Shown here in pieces: positions 43,733 to 53,462 of a stretch of 64,000 nucleotides of DNA (within the stretch, counting starts at the first letter, position 1; every line of letters starts with the position of its first letter). The notes under the pieces were generated by a model that did no database searches, was not told the DNA's origin, and saw only the letters and a program-made list of their open reading frames with translations. A program made the position numbers and the translations under genes. The stretch comes from a candidate division KSB1 bacterium. Lineage in GTDB: Bacteria > Zhuqueibacterota > Zhuqueibacteria > Thermofontimicrobiales > Thermofontimicrobiaceae. Location: the NCBI GenBank assembly GCA_034506395.1, contig JAPDPQ010000001.1, positions 130,435 through 194,434 of the forward strand. Reading direction: 5' to 3'.

Positions 43733-46687
43733 CTAACGGATCAAAGCCAATTTTCTTGATATCTCATCTGATGAAGTGAAAAGACGATAAATGTAAACGC
43801 CTGAGGCCACTGGCATCCCAGTGCTATCGCATCCATCCCAGCTCAATTCGTATTGGCCGGGCAATTGAAACCTATCCAAAAGTGTTGTGACGTGCTGGCC
43901 CTGCAAATTGTAAATGCTGAGCACCACTCGTCCCGGCTCGACGATCTGATACCGGATTCGAGTCATAGGATTAAACGGATTGGGATAATTTTGTTCCAAT
44001 CTAAATTGCTTGGGGAATTGCTCGGGGCGATACTCCTTAAGCCCAGTACCCCCAGAAAGCCAATTGAGCATCCGAAGCAACAATTTCGCTGCGGTATCCT
44101 GATATGGCCCTGAGATCCCCTCGAAACCGAACCCTAAATAGATCAACCGATAGCCAGCACGATCGTCCACATATCGAATGGCAGCACTGAGGTTTTGTGG
44201 GATATATTTCAAAAAAGAATGGGCGCCATCCCTTGGGCCAATGGCGCTGGGCGAGCGCTGGTTGTTGGCACATCCTGCCTTGTTCTGAATATAAACGAAA
44301 CTACCCTGCCCTATCGGATCTCCAGACTCCCCTCTCATCATGGTTGCGGCGATTGAATCTGACAACAATACTGCATGAAGATAATTGGTAAAGAAAAGCG
44401 AATCCTGTGTTGAACCCTCTACCATGAGATCATAGCCGATATTTTGGCCAGTGAGGATCAGCCAGCCACCTCGGTCGAGAAATTCGGTGATTGCGTATTG
44501 CTCTTCGCTTGTCAGGCTGGTTGTGCGATCGTCCCCTGTGAACCAAATGGCCGTTTTATACCTTTGGAGCAAATCACCGTAACCAGGCACACCCTGGGTT
44601 TTCACCTCCCAGGAATCACAATAAATTTTAGCCAATGAAGCGGCTGGCCAGAAATATCGCTCGTAATCGGCGCCGTCATCATCATCGATCAGAATAATTG
44701 TCGGTTGACCGATTTTCACATCAAAACTATCAATGGCTGAATAACCATTATCGGCCTCGAGATGGAGCTTAAAATTTGCCAGATGCCCCTCAGCAATAGG
44801 TTCAACTGAAAATGAAAATTGGAATGTCAGATCGTTCGAAATCGATTGATAATCGACATCGAAAGCGGCCCATTCTAGCTTGCCAGCGGAGAGCTTAACG
44901 GATCCGTCGTCGCAGCTCAACCAAGCAGTGATGTTTCTCGAGATGAGCCCATCGTTGGTAATCGATACCAGAAGTTTGACTGTCTCGCCCGGCTCGGCCA
45001 ATCCGTTATTGTTGCCAGTGCTATCAATTACTTGATGTCCCACATATCGCAACAGCGCCGAATTGATGCGTTGCGCGCTTTTTAATACCCAATTTTCAGG
45101 ATCGAACTGAATATCCCGGGTCGAATCTGGGAAGGTAAATGTGAATTTCTCGAGCCGATCCGCCACCATGATCGTCAAAGTGGTTTCTGAAGCAGCAGTT
45201 GCAATTTTCAAGTCTATCGGCATGGCAAATAGGGGTGCATCGGTTTGTTCCTGTCGCACCATCAGATGCAATTCATACTTCTGCCCTTGTTTCTCTTGAT
45301 GAACACCGTAGCAATAGTGCGGATAATTTGGCTCATAAATCCATTGGTGGAAGAACCACTCCAGCGAAGCACCAATCACCTCCTCGAAAGCAGATTGCAA
45401 ATCCTCTGTCGTTGCTGATCCATATTGATATTTCATCCGAAAATTTTTCAACCCAGCCCAGAAATTTTGCTCGCCCACCACATGTCGCAACATGTGCAGC
45501 ACCCAGGCACCCTTGTAGTAAACAATGCCAGCATAAACCTGATTGGGATCAGAAATGTCATGACGGTACATAATACCCTTATAGCTCTTAGCATTATTTT
45601 CGTTTTCCATATAAGATCGATAACGATCTGGGCCCTGAATGTGACCATAATAGAGCGCTTCTGAAAATGTGGCGAACCCCTCGCTAATCCAACTATGATG
45701 GAAATTTTTGGGAGTTATGCAATCGCCCCACCATTGATGGGCTAATTCATGCACCAACACGGCTTCGTATTGATAATTGCCAGTAATGTAAAACGGCTGA
45801 ATGCAAACAAGCGTCTGATACTCCATTCCACCCCAATATCCCACATATTGTGCGACACCAACTTTTTCTCCATGAAACGGATACAGGCCATAATAAGATT
45901 CCAGCACCTGAATCATCTGAGGGATGTTGCTCAAATCGATCAATGCTTTATTATAATGTTCAGGATAAATAAAATGCATGATGGGCAAAGTATCTCCCTC
46001 GGAATCAACATATCGATCATGAATCACGTGGTAATTAGAGATTGTAATGGCAACCAAGTATGTCGCTATGGGATGACGCACCTCCCAATGATAGATTCTG
46101 GTCCCATCGCCGTTGTCTTTAACCCCGATCAAAATGCCATTAGAAGCGACGATTAAATTGCCTGGTACGCGAATCTTAATATCCATCGAATCTGGCTTAT
46201 CATCAGGCCGATCTTTACAGGGCCACCAATAGCGTGCATAATAGGGACAGCTTTCGGACGAAATTGTAATGACACTCCGAGTTCGATCGAACGTCATGGG
46301 ATTAAAACCAGGTTTGATCGATGGCTTACCGTGATAGAAAATTGTGACAGCTATTGGCTCCCCGATGTCATAGGTTCGGTCGAGATCAATCCGTAAAACA
46401 TCATTGACATGACGGAATTGCTTTGCATTCCCCGAAACCGCAGTCACCGTCATGCGCGATGAAAGATCAAGTTCCAGAACACTAAGTGCTGTGACTAAAC
46501 TTACAGCTTCCACAGATACTGATCCTTCAATGCGCTCCTGTTGAGGATCTATGGCAACGTCGATTTCGTAATAGAATACATCAAAATCATCCTGGATTCT
46601 TGCGACCAATATCGTAGGTATAAAAAAGATGGAAAACATCCACCATAACCGTGTCCAAAGGCTTTTTATTTTTGGAGCAATCCACAC
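43733..46687 (-). CDS. Secreted M1-family aminopeptidase with C-terminal FlgD-like/sorting-type domain
   Basis: 984 residues from a GTG at 46687 with GGAGGG upstream. A signal segment (about 12-27) leads to the M1 domain: substrate loop WGGMEYQTLV and zinc site HELAHQWWGD, with the third ligand Glu 18 residues on (SEGFATFSEA). A beta-rich middle follows, then a GATase/ThuA-like region (about 660-880, IILIDDDDGADYERYFWPA, GGWLILTGQNIGYDL), and finally NYPNPFNPMTRIRYQI to GVYIYRLFT, the FlgD-like or type IX-style C-terminal domain common in FCB bacteria. It should cleave N-terminal residues from peptides outside the cell. SEGFA replaces the usual NEGFA. Confidence 0.88.
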   Translation of the reverse strand: MWIAPKIKSLWTRLWWMFSIFFIPTILVARIQDDFDVFYYEIDVAIDPQQERIEGSVSVEAVSLVTALSVLELDLSSRMTVTAVSGNAKQFRHVNDVLRIDLDRTYDIGEPIAVTIFYHGKPSIKPGFNPMTFDRTRSVITISSESCPYYARYWWPCKDRPDDKPDSMDIKIRVPGNLIVASNGILIGVKDNGDGTRIYHWEVRHPIATYLVAITISNYHVIHDRYVDSEGDTLPIMHFIYPEHYNKALIDLSNIPQMIQVLESYYGLYPFHGEKVGVAQYVGYWGGMEYQTLVCIQPFYITGNYQYEAVLVHELAHQWWGDCITPKNFHHSWISEGFATFSEALYYGHIQGPDRYRSYMENENNAKSYKGIMYRHDISDPNQVYAGIVYYKGAWVLHMLRHVVGEQNFWAGLKNFRMKYQYGSATTEDLQSAFEEVIGASLEWFFHQWIYEPNYPHYCYGVHQEKQGQKYELHLMVRQEQTDAPLFAMPIDLKIATAASETTLTIMVADRLEKFTFTFPDSTRDIQFDPENWVLKSAQRINSALLRYVGHQVIDSTGNNNGLAEPGETVKLLVSITNDGLISRNITAWLSCDDGSVKLSAGKLEWAAFDVDYQSISNDLTFQFSFSVEPIAEGHLANFKLHLEADNGYSAIDSFDVKIGQPTIILIDDDDGADYERYFWPAASLAKIYCDSWEVKTQGVPGYGDLLQRYKTAIWFTGDDRTTSLTSEEQYAITEFLDRGGWLILTGQNIGYDLMVEGSTQDSLFFTNYLHAVLLSDSIAATMMRGESGDPIGQGSFVYIQNKAGCANNQRSPSAIGPRDGAHSFLKYIPQNLSAAIRYVDDRAGYRLIYLGFGFEGISGPYQDTAAKLLLRMLNWLSGGTGLKEYRPEQFPKQFRLEQNYPNPFNPMTRIRYQIVEPGRVVLSIYNLQGQHVTTLLDRFQLPGQYELSWDGCDSTGMPVASGVYIYRLFTSSDEISRKLALIR

Positions 46688-46913
46688 TTTCTATCCCTCC
46701 TGGTCTTTAGCTCCGGCTAATATAAACAAAAATTATTTTTATGTCAAGCAAAGAAAATTTTTTAGCGCAACAAGTGTGTTATGGAGAAAATAGTATGGCA
46801 AAAATTGGGAAAGCATGATTGTTGTAGAGACCATTAAAATGATGTATTGGTTTCGATCTTTAACAATTGCTGATTAGTGAGACTAACTATGTGCAGAGAC
46901 TTTTTTTTTCGCC

Positions 46914-46955
46914 TTTCAAAAAAAATTCCATCCGCCAGTACCGGCGGATGGAATT
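46914..46955 (-). terminator. Intrinsic terminator of the TonB-dependent receptor gene
   Basis: AATTCCATCCGCC (46924-46936) pairs perfectly with GGCGGATGGAATT (46943-46955) around a 6-nt loop. On the minus strand the stem is followed by a run of eight T. It lies about 340 bases past the receptor stop. Confidence 0.75.
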
Positions 46956-47007
46956 CAAGTTAAGCAGGTTAATCAAGAGTAAAGAGCATTAAGATTGACT
47001 AAAAAGA

Positions 47008-47144
47008 GCTTGAACGAAAGCCAATGAATTTGAATGTAAGAGTTTCATTCCGAATGAGTGAAGAATCTTGTAACCATGAGATTGTCGGACTTAAATGTTT
47101 CTCCCTTCGGTCGAAATCACAAGAAGGAGAGTTTTCGTTCAAGC
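47008..47144. repeat. Non-coding inverted-repeat element, copy B (MITE-like)
   Basis: Ends are perfect 12-bp terminal inverted repeats: GCTTGAACGAAA (47008-47019) and TTTCGTTCAAGC (47133-47144). Inside are further imperfect arms (TTTCATTCCGAATGAGTGAAGAATCTT and GTTTCTCCCTTCGGTCGAAATCAC). In reverse orientation it aligns with copy A at 32379-32514. It carries no ORF. Confidence 0.7.
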
Positions 47145-47299
47145 ACTAAATAGATTATGATGTACTTTGGTTATCACTCCTTATCTGGATTTTGGAATTT
47201 CCTGAACAACTTTTTTGCTGATGCAGCATAGCAATCCTACCGCATTGGTATTGACCTGCTGGTGATTGCATTCAATCAATAAACGATTCATAACAGTTG

Positions 47300-49969
47300 C
47301 TAAAAATGATAACTGAATTTTAAAAATCCGCCCCGCGATGGCAGAGAGAACAGAACTTCTCGTCCAGCATCATAGAGATCATTATCCAATAGATTGACGA
47401 GCCGCAGCGTCACATCTAAGCCTTTCACAAAATTGGGATAGAACGCCGCAAAATCGAAAGTCACATAAGCTGGAGCGGTAGTCGTTGGATCGCTGGTCAC
47501 CTGCCATGGTGCACCGGGCTCATTAAATTTGAGCACAGGTAGGACACGGGTCCCTGTAAAGCGTCCTTGAAGCGTTACATACACCCGATTTGCAGCAAAG
47601 TACCGAATCCCGGCTCGTCCCTGTTTATCTGCCGTGTAATATAAGCGCGATGAGGTAATTGCATCCTCGGCCTTGCGATAGGTGACATCGCCATAACAGA
47701 GGAATTGCTTACTCAGATTCAGCTTGAATTCACCTTCGACCCCTTGCGATTTCCATTGGCCAACATTGGCCTGTTGATTGTAGTCCTTGGTTCCATCGGG
47801 GCGTTGCGATTCTGGAAATGCTTCGGCGCCGATGAGCGGTTGAGTTTTCAAACGCTTTTGATAAGCAATAATATCATCAATATCGATCGAAAAAGCGCTG
47901 GCACTAACTTCCAAAATATTGCCGAGCGCATAGCCGATCTGCAATTCCAAGGTCTGATTGGTCTCTGGTTTGATATTGGGATTTCCATAATATGCATTTT
48001 TGCGGAAGTAGTATAATTCGTGGATCGAAGGTGCTTTAAAGGCGGTCCCAAAAAGTCCCTTCACATAAAGATTTCTCAGCGGTGTCAACACAACTGCTAA
48101 CCGCTCGTTGAGGACGTCTTTGAAAACTGAATGGACATCGTAGCGCAGACCAGCAGTAAATTTGAGCCAATCGAAGGGATTGACCTCGCCCTGAAAATAT
48201 GTTGCTTTAATATCGGTCTTAAATTTCGGAACGGGCAATTTGTCAGCATCCCACACTTCAGGATAGTACCAGCGAATCACGTCATTGCCCTCATAGTCAA
48301 CTCCCAGCACGAACGAGATGCGTTGCGCTGGTCTAAAGTTGATTTGCCCTTGAATACCCATCACATTATCACGACCATCCATCTGTCGGACAAAATGTCC
48401 AGTAGCCGCCGTGGCTGGATCTGTCATTGCCCCTGCAAACGGATTATTTTCGTACTGTGCCCCTTTTCCCCAATTATAATAATCCAGATACCCACTAATC
48501 TTGATCATAAGATTAGATTCAAAATTATGCTGCCAATTCACGATGAAATATTTTTTGTCCATTACGAATCGCGTTAAATCCGCTCCCACGCTGAAAGAAG
48601 AGATAGATTGAAACGCATCAGCTCGGCTCAGATGACCGATAAATGAAAAATCATTATAAGTAAAATTGAAATAGATATTGCTATTTGTTCGATCATTGGA
48701 GTTCAAAATTACATCTGAACCAGCAATATCAGACCATTCTTTGACCTTTCTCGGAAGATTATCCCGATGTAGCGTTGTAAAAAATGCCAATCCTCCATTC
48801 TTTTCGAATTTTTTACGAATTTGAAGATTACCTTGATAGCTATCGAAACTGCCGCGCATGAAGCTGGCTTCGTTGCCCTCGTTCTGCAAAGGTGACTTGG
48901 TAATAATATTGATCGTGCCCAAAAACGCATTGGCCCCCCACAAAGCCGAAGATGGTCCACGGACTATCTCGATCCGATCGATCGCATCCAGCGAAATCCA
49001 CGCTGTGGAAATATGGTTGCGATAAAATTGTTTCCATCCCATATCATGCCCATCGAGCAGCATCTGGAAATGCTTGCCCATGGACATGCGATCATTCACC
49101 CCTCGCATCCCAACATCTAATTGCCCCTGTCCTGGATCGTTGATATCGATCCCCATAACATCGCGTAATAGCTCCACAAAATCGCTGTAACCCATTTTTT
49201 TGATTTCATCGGCAGTGATGACGGTAATGTTTGCAGGCGATTCCTTTAATTTTTGTTCTTGTTTTGCAGCCGAAACAACCACCATCTCTCCAAACGTGAA
49301 CTCTTCTGCTTCGAATTGGGGTGCTGGTTGGGCCTTAATCGGCCCCATCTCACTAAATGGAGTGGTTGGTAGGGTCGCAGGCGCAGCAGGCGCTTCATTG
49401 GCCGCTTGGATGGGAGGGGCGTAATTGAGCTCATTCCCTTCCGTTATTTCAATGCGTCGGCCATCGACGATAATGCTTTCCGCCTGACAATCAGCGATGA
49501 TGATCTGGCGCAGTGTTGGGCTCGCGCTGCCAGCAATGATCACACGATCGGAATAGCGGATAATCGCATACTCGAGCCGACTCATGGTCTGGCTGGATGC
49601 TGCAAACTCAATCCCAACCCAGTCTTGATTCCCTGGGAGATTCGGTGTGGTCGGTCCACCGACTCCGAATTCTTTATCATGGATCGAGGTGAAGATGATC
49701 CGCTTTCCCATGACCCCTTCAGCGATCAGACTCCCCTGAACCAAAATTCGATAATAACCATTGAATTTGACAATGACCCCAGGATCGATTTTCAGCGTGG
49801 CATTGGCTGGAACAACCACGTCTCCTGTAACAATATAGGGGCTACCATCGATGCGCCACACGCCGCTTTGTGGGCCGCTGACCTCGGCTGCTATCCCCCA
49901 TCCAGTTAAAAAAAGCATCCTCCCTAATAAACCAACCCATACGATTGCTGAAATCCGTTTTTGTTTCAT
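47300..49969 (-). CDS. TonB-dependent outer-membrane receptor with N-terminal beta-helix-like domain
   Basis: 889 residues. After the signal peptide (about 1-28), residues 30-175 resemble the parallel beta-helix type (VVVPANATLKIDPGVIVKFN, then QDWVGIEFAASSQTMSRLEY), unusual at this position. A Pro/Ala-rich linker follows (about 185-220), then a TonB-box-like FGEMVVVSAAK, a plug domain (about 245-365; ITVITADEIKKMGYSDFVEL, IDRIEIVRGPSSALWGANAF) and a 22-strand-type barrel to the C-terminal aromatic FSYHF. It imports a ligand using TonB/ExbBD energy, probably from the operon at 10.1-12.3 kb. The ligand is unknown. AAAGGGG precedes the ATG. Confidence 0.88.
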   Translation of the reverse strand: MKQKRISAIVWVGLLGRMLFLTGWGIAAEVSGPQSGVWRIDGSPYIVTGDVVVPANATLKIDPGVIVKFNGYYRILVQGSLIAEGVMGKRIIFTSIHDKEFGVGGPTTPNLPGNQDWVGIEFAASSQTMSRLEYAIIRYSDRVIIAGSASPTLRQIIIADCQAESIIVDGRRIEITEGNELNYAPPIQAANEAPAAPATLPTTPFSEMGPIKAQPAPQFEAEEFTFGEMVVVSAAKQEQKLKESPANITVITADEIKKMGYSDFVELLRDVMGIDINDPGQGQLDVGMRGVNDRMSMGKHFQMLLDGHDMGWKQFYRNHISTAWISLDAIDRIEIVRGPSSALWGANAFLGTINIITKSPLQNEGNEASFMRGSFDSYQGNLQIRKKFEKNGGLAFFTTLHRDNLPRKVKEWSDIAGSDVILNSNDRTNSNIYFNFTYNDFSFIGHLSRADAFQSISSFSVGADLTRFVMDKKYFIVNWQHNFESNLMIKISGYLDYYNWGKGAQYENNPFAGAMTDPATAATGHFVRQMDGRDNVMGIQGQINFRPAQRISFVLGVDYEGNDVIRWYYPEVWDADKLPVPKFKTDIKATYFQGEVNPFDWLKFTAGLRYDVHSVFKDVLNERLAVVLTPLRNLYVKGLFGTAFKAPSIHELYYFRKNAYYGNPNIKPETNQTLELQIGYALGNILEVSASAFSIDIDDIIAYQKRLKTQPLIGAEAFPESQRPDGTKDYNQQANVGQWKSQGVEGEFKLNLSKQFLCYGDVTYRKAEDAITSSRLYYTADKQGRAGIRYFAANRVYVTLQGRFTGTRVLPVLKFNEPGAPWQVTSDPTTTAPAYVTFDFAAFYPNFVKGLDVTLRLVNLLDNDLYDAGREVLFSLPSRGGFLKFSYHF

Positions 49970-50618
49970 AAGCGATTCCCCTTTATTAATTATTTATGAT
50001 TGCATGATATTATACAGGCACTATACCACTTCTGCCGAAATTCGAATCCCCTGCTCAAAACGTCGCAGACGAAGCTTCCGCGATCAGAAACCAAAGACAC
50101 TTACGAGCCCAATCGTTGGCTTCTTGCTTGCATCGACCAACGCATAGCGTGTCAAACTTCTATTTCTATTTGAATGTTTATTGCTTCGCCAATTCGATGC
50201 ATACCTCGCATGATTTAATAAAAAATGCTCAGAGATTTTTATGCAAAATCCGTTTCTTAATTGTATATTTAAATGCGTTCTCTTGTCAGTTATCGTGCTC
50301 CATCCGATCCGCAGTTCGGATCAAATGCCAATTATCGGCATCCCTGTGGCCAAGCATTTGTTGTTAACGCTTTATTGCGATAGAGGCCGATAGAGAAGCT
50401 CGAAAATTCTCCTGACAAGCAGTTGGTAGCTGATATCAAGCTTCCCAATGGATGAATTCGGTTATTCATTGCAACATAAAAACATGACTGCTCTGTTTCC
50501 TATCGATTTTTTTCGTTGATTTCCACTGATGCGAAATCAGTATGGTAGAATCATAATTGGAGATTGACAATATCCTCCCCTTAAAACGGTTAATTCGACA
50601 AGCAGAAGGGTTAGCACT
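49970..50618. other. Gap of 649 bp between divergent genes, nothing recognised
   Basis: It separates the minus-strand receptor from the plus-strand TPR gene. Short frames only. A direct CGATAGAGGCCGATAGAG repeat near 50379 and a small GATCCG/CGGATC hairpin near 50308 are weak. No promoter pair with good spacing was found by eye. Confidence 0.35.
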
Positions 50619-52460
50619 ATGAACAGAGTGACACATAACTGCATCATAGGAATGATCAGCTTTTTGATTGGAATCAGCCATTTTTCCAGTATATGGGCAC
50701 AGGACGATGCCATTTCGTGGTTTAACCGCGGCGCTGCAGCCAAAGACCCGAAGGAGAAGATTACATGCTATATACAAGCAATTCGATTGGATCCAAAATT
50801 TATCGCTGCGTATTATAACCTCGGTTATGTCTATAAGAATTTAGGCGACTTATCCAATGCTGAGCAATCGTTTCGTCAAGCATTGAATTGCGATCCAGCA
50901 AGTTTGAAGCCTGAGGACCGTCTTCGGATCAATTATGAATTGGGGATAACCCTGAAGCGGCTCGGTCGGAACGGAGATGCCATCGCAGCCCTTCAGACGG
51001 CCAAGTCATTAGCCCAGCAGGTGGATATTCGTGCGGCCGTGCTCTATGAACTTGGGCGCGCAAAGATTGAAATGGGTGACTTCGATGGGGCAATCAACGA
51101 GTTCAATGAGGGATTAGCTCTCAATAGCAATCGTCAAGCTGCGTTTGAAGCTGCAATCCAAAGCGTCCGCGCTTTACGCGAATTGGAAGCAAAATATGCC
51201 CAAGGAGTAAAATTATTGAACAGTGGTCAATATGATGAGGCAATCAAAATTTTGACGCAGGTCATTAATACCAATCCAGATTTCAAAGACGCACGACAGC
51301 GATTAGCCGAAGCACAAAAACAGCGAGATTCAAAACCGAAAACCGACAGCCTCGCTGACCTCTACGCTCGCGGCATTGGTTATATGCAACGAAACGATTG
51401 GTCCAACGCATTAATTGCCCTAAAACAGGTTGAAAAAGCCAATCCCAATTACCGAGATGTTAAGGCAAAATTGGCAGAAGCCCAAACCAAACTGGATGAA
51501 TCGCTTCAATTGGAGGTTTATGACAAACTTTACAATGATGCATTGAACGAATATCGTAAAGGTAACTACGTGAATGCCGTGATGGGGCTTGAGAAAGTTC
51601 GGGAATGGAATCCAAATTATAAAAATACCGATCGCATCTATCGCGACGCCCAGAGCAAATTAGCTCGCGAGGGCGAGGATGCAGTGAAAAATCGCTATTA
51701 TACCCAGGGCAAAACTTATTTGAAAGCTGGCGATTGGCAATCCGCAATCGCTGTTTTTCGGCAGTTGAAAAGCTTGGATCCGAATTACCGCGATATTCAA
51801 TTTCTGCTGCAACAGGCGCAGGATAGCTTGGCATATCAAACAAAAAGGACAGGACTTTCCAATTTATATGCTGAAGCCATGGATCATTTCAACAATGGCA
51901 ACTGGTTAGACGCTCTGATTGCATTCGAAAAGATCCAAGAAATTGATTCTAGCTATTTAGATATTGCGCAAAAAATAACTGAGGTACAGAACAAACTTCA
52001 TCAAACAGGCGCTGGAGCGTCCCAGAGACGGACAGATGGCAAGGATTCGAAACAGAGCAAGCCAATGTGGCTTTGGATCGGTGTCGGGTTGTTCGCATTG
52101 GTAGTTCCCATGGCTGTCGTCTTCTCCGCTGTCCCATCCGCACGCGCCAGATGGCTGCTCATGCAAGGCAATTACCTCAAGGCTGCAACGATCTATGAGT
52201 CCATTTTGACTCGCAAACCAGATAAGGTCAAGCTCTATCCGCAATTGGCCAATATCTACTTAATGCTCAATCGCGCTGATGAAACTGCCCAAAAGGTTTA
52301 TGATATGGCCTTGAAAATGGATATCAGCCCCGGATTACGACAAAGGTTGACTCAGGCAACCAATCATCGAACTATCGCCAATAACGCTGCTGAACCTGCC
52401 ATCAGCCTCGAAGAAAAGTTAATGCAAGAGCTATTGAACTTGAAAAAGGGGCAACTTTAA
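50619..52460 (+). CDS. TPR-repeat protein with internal membrane segment
   Basis: 613 residues: N-terminal signal or anchor (about 8-27), roughly ten tetratricopeptide repeats (about 30-450; AAYYNLGYVYKNLGDLSNAE, YARGIGYMQRNDWSNALIAL), a membrane helix near residues 485-507 (MWLWIGVGLFALVVPMAVVF), then one more TPR-like stretch in the C-terminal 100 residues (WLLMQGNYLKAATIYESILT). Repeats on both sides of a membrane helix would place them in different compartments. It probably scaffolds an envelope complex; the partner is unknown. It ends with a clear terminator. Confidence 0.82.
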   Translation: MNRVTHNCIIGMISFLIGISHFSSIWAQDDAISWFNRGAAAKDPKEKITCYIQAIRLDPKFIAAYYNLGYVYKNLGDLSNAEQSFRQALNCDPASLKPEDRLRINYELGITLKRLGRNGDAIAALQTAKSLAQQVDIRAAVLYELGRAKIEMGDFDGAINEFNEGLALNSNRQAAFEAAIQSVRALRELEAKYAQGVKLLNSGQYDEAIKILTQVINTNPDFKDARQRLAEAQKQRDSKPKTDSLADLYARGIGYMQRNDWSNALIALKQVEKANPNYRDVKAKLAEAQTKLDESLQLEVYDKLYNDALNEYRKGNYVNAVMGLEKVREWNPNYKNTDRIYRDAQSKLAREGEDAVKNRYYTQGKTYLKAGDWQSAIAVFRQLKSLDPNYRDIQFLLQQAQDSLAYQTKRTGLSNLYAEAMDHFNNGNWLDALIAFEKIQEIDSSYLDIAQKITEVQNKLHQTGAGASQRRTDGKDSKQSKPMWLWIGVGLFALVVPMAVVFSAVPSARARWLLMQGNYLKAATIYESILTRKPDKVKLYPQLANIYLMLNRADETAQKVYDMALKMDISPGLRQRLTQATNHRTIANNAAEPAISLEEKLMQELLNLKKGQL

Positions 52461-52484
52461 ATTCGAATGGATCTCCGCAATCTC

Positions 52485-52524
52485 AAAAGCCCAGCATGCG
52501 CCCTGCACTACTGGGCTTTTTTTT
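52485..52524 (+). terminator. Intrinsic terminator after the TPR gene
   Basis: AAAAGCCCAG (52485-52494) pairs with CTGGGCTTTT (52511-52520), 16-nt loop, then TTTT. Confidence 0.85.
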
Positions 52525-52655
52525 GCCATCATCAATTGAAAACCATTGACTGCCATATATTTTTTTTGTAAATTTCACCCCGTTTAGCTGAGCAATTTAT
52601 CTCTGCTAAAGCATTTGCTTGTTCACTGACCTGTTGGTCAATCGAAGAGGATGGA

Positions 52656-53462
52656 ATGGAATCAAGACTCAAATTGGCGCGTCCATTGGTATTTTTTGAT
52701 ATCGAGACGACCCATCTCGATATCGCCCTCGCTCGAATTATTGAAATTGCGATGATCAAACTCTACCCCGACCAGACCACAGAATCTTTTTTGACTCGGG
52801 TCAATCCCGGAATTCCAATTCCCAGCGAAGCCACCCGGATCCATGGCATCACCAATTTCGATGTGATGGATAAGCCCAGCTTTCAGGACATCGCTGGAGA
52901 CATCTATGCACTGATTGAAAACTGTGATTTGGCTGGATATAATTTGATCGCTTATGATCTCCCCGTCCTGGTGAACGAATTCAAGCGGGCTGGGATCGAT
53001 TTCAAAATCGATAACATTGCAATCATCGATGTTCTGGAGATTTTTAAAAAGAAAGAGCGTCGGAACCTTGCCGCTGCATATCAATTTTATTGTCAAAAAC
53101 AGCTCAATAACGCCCATAGCGCACTCAAGGACACCCAAGCCACGTTGGAAATTTTTCAGGCACAATTGAATCGCTATGCCGATTTACCCGCTCGGGTGCA
53201 AGAGCTACACGAATTCTGTAATCAGCGCAATGATCGTTTTATCGATAGCGACAAAAAATTTATCTGGCAGAACAATGAAGCATGTTTCGCCTTTGGCAAA
53301 TACAAAGGCACGCCGCTCAAGCAGGTGGTGAAAACTGATATCGAATATATCAAATGGATGTTGAATTCGGACTTCTCCGCCGAGGTCCAAAATATCCTTC
53401 GGGAAGCGCTTAATGGCCAATTCCCGATGAAAACAATGCCATTGAATTCCAACAACGATTAG
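52656..53462 (+). CDS. DnaQ-like DEDDh 3'-5' exonuclease with extra C-terminal domain
   Basis: 268 residues. Exo I FFDIETTHLD (Asp, Glu), Exo II AGYNLIAYDLPVLVNEF (Asp) and Exo III AHSALKDTQATLEIF (His, Asp) form the complete DEDDh active site (residues about 8-172). Such enzymes digest single-stranded 3' ends in proofreading, repair or RNA processing. The last 60 residues hold a small domain, CFAFGKYKGTPLKQVV then IKWMLNSDFSAEV, similar to the tail often found on ExoX-type or DUF3820 proteins. It is not polymerase-associated. AGAGGATGGA precedes the ATG. It is a single gene. Confidence 0.88.
   Translation: MESRLKLARPLVFFDIETTHLDIALARIIEIAMIKLYPDQTTESFLTRVNPGIPIPSEATRIHGITNFDVMDKPSFQDIAGDIYALIENCDLAGYNLIAYDLPVLVNEFKRAGIDFKIDNIAIIDVLEIFKKKERRNLAAAYQFYCQKQLNNAHSALKDTQATLEIFQAQLNRYADLPARVQELHEFCNQRNDRFIDSDKKFIWQNNEACFAFGKYKGTPLKQVVKTDIEYIKWMLNSDFSAEVQNILREALNGQFPMKTMPLNSNND

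Larger units (their letters stand above)
46688..47299. other. Gap of 612 bp holding a terminator and a palindromic element
   Basis: No gene. It contains the minus-strand terminator at 46914-46955 and the inverted-repeat element at 47008-47144, each listed separately. The part next to the M1 gene (46688-46860) is AT-rich and presumably promoter. Confidence 0.45.

Noticed and set aside
43733-44030. Calling the C-terminal NYPNPFNP domain proof of type IX secretion
   Set aside because: The domain occurs in lineages without a known type IX system, and no T9SS component gene is visible in this window.
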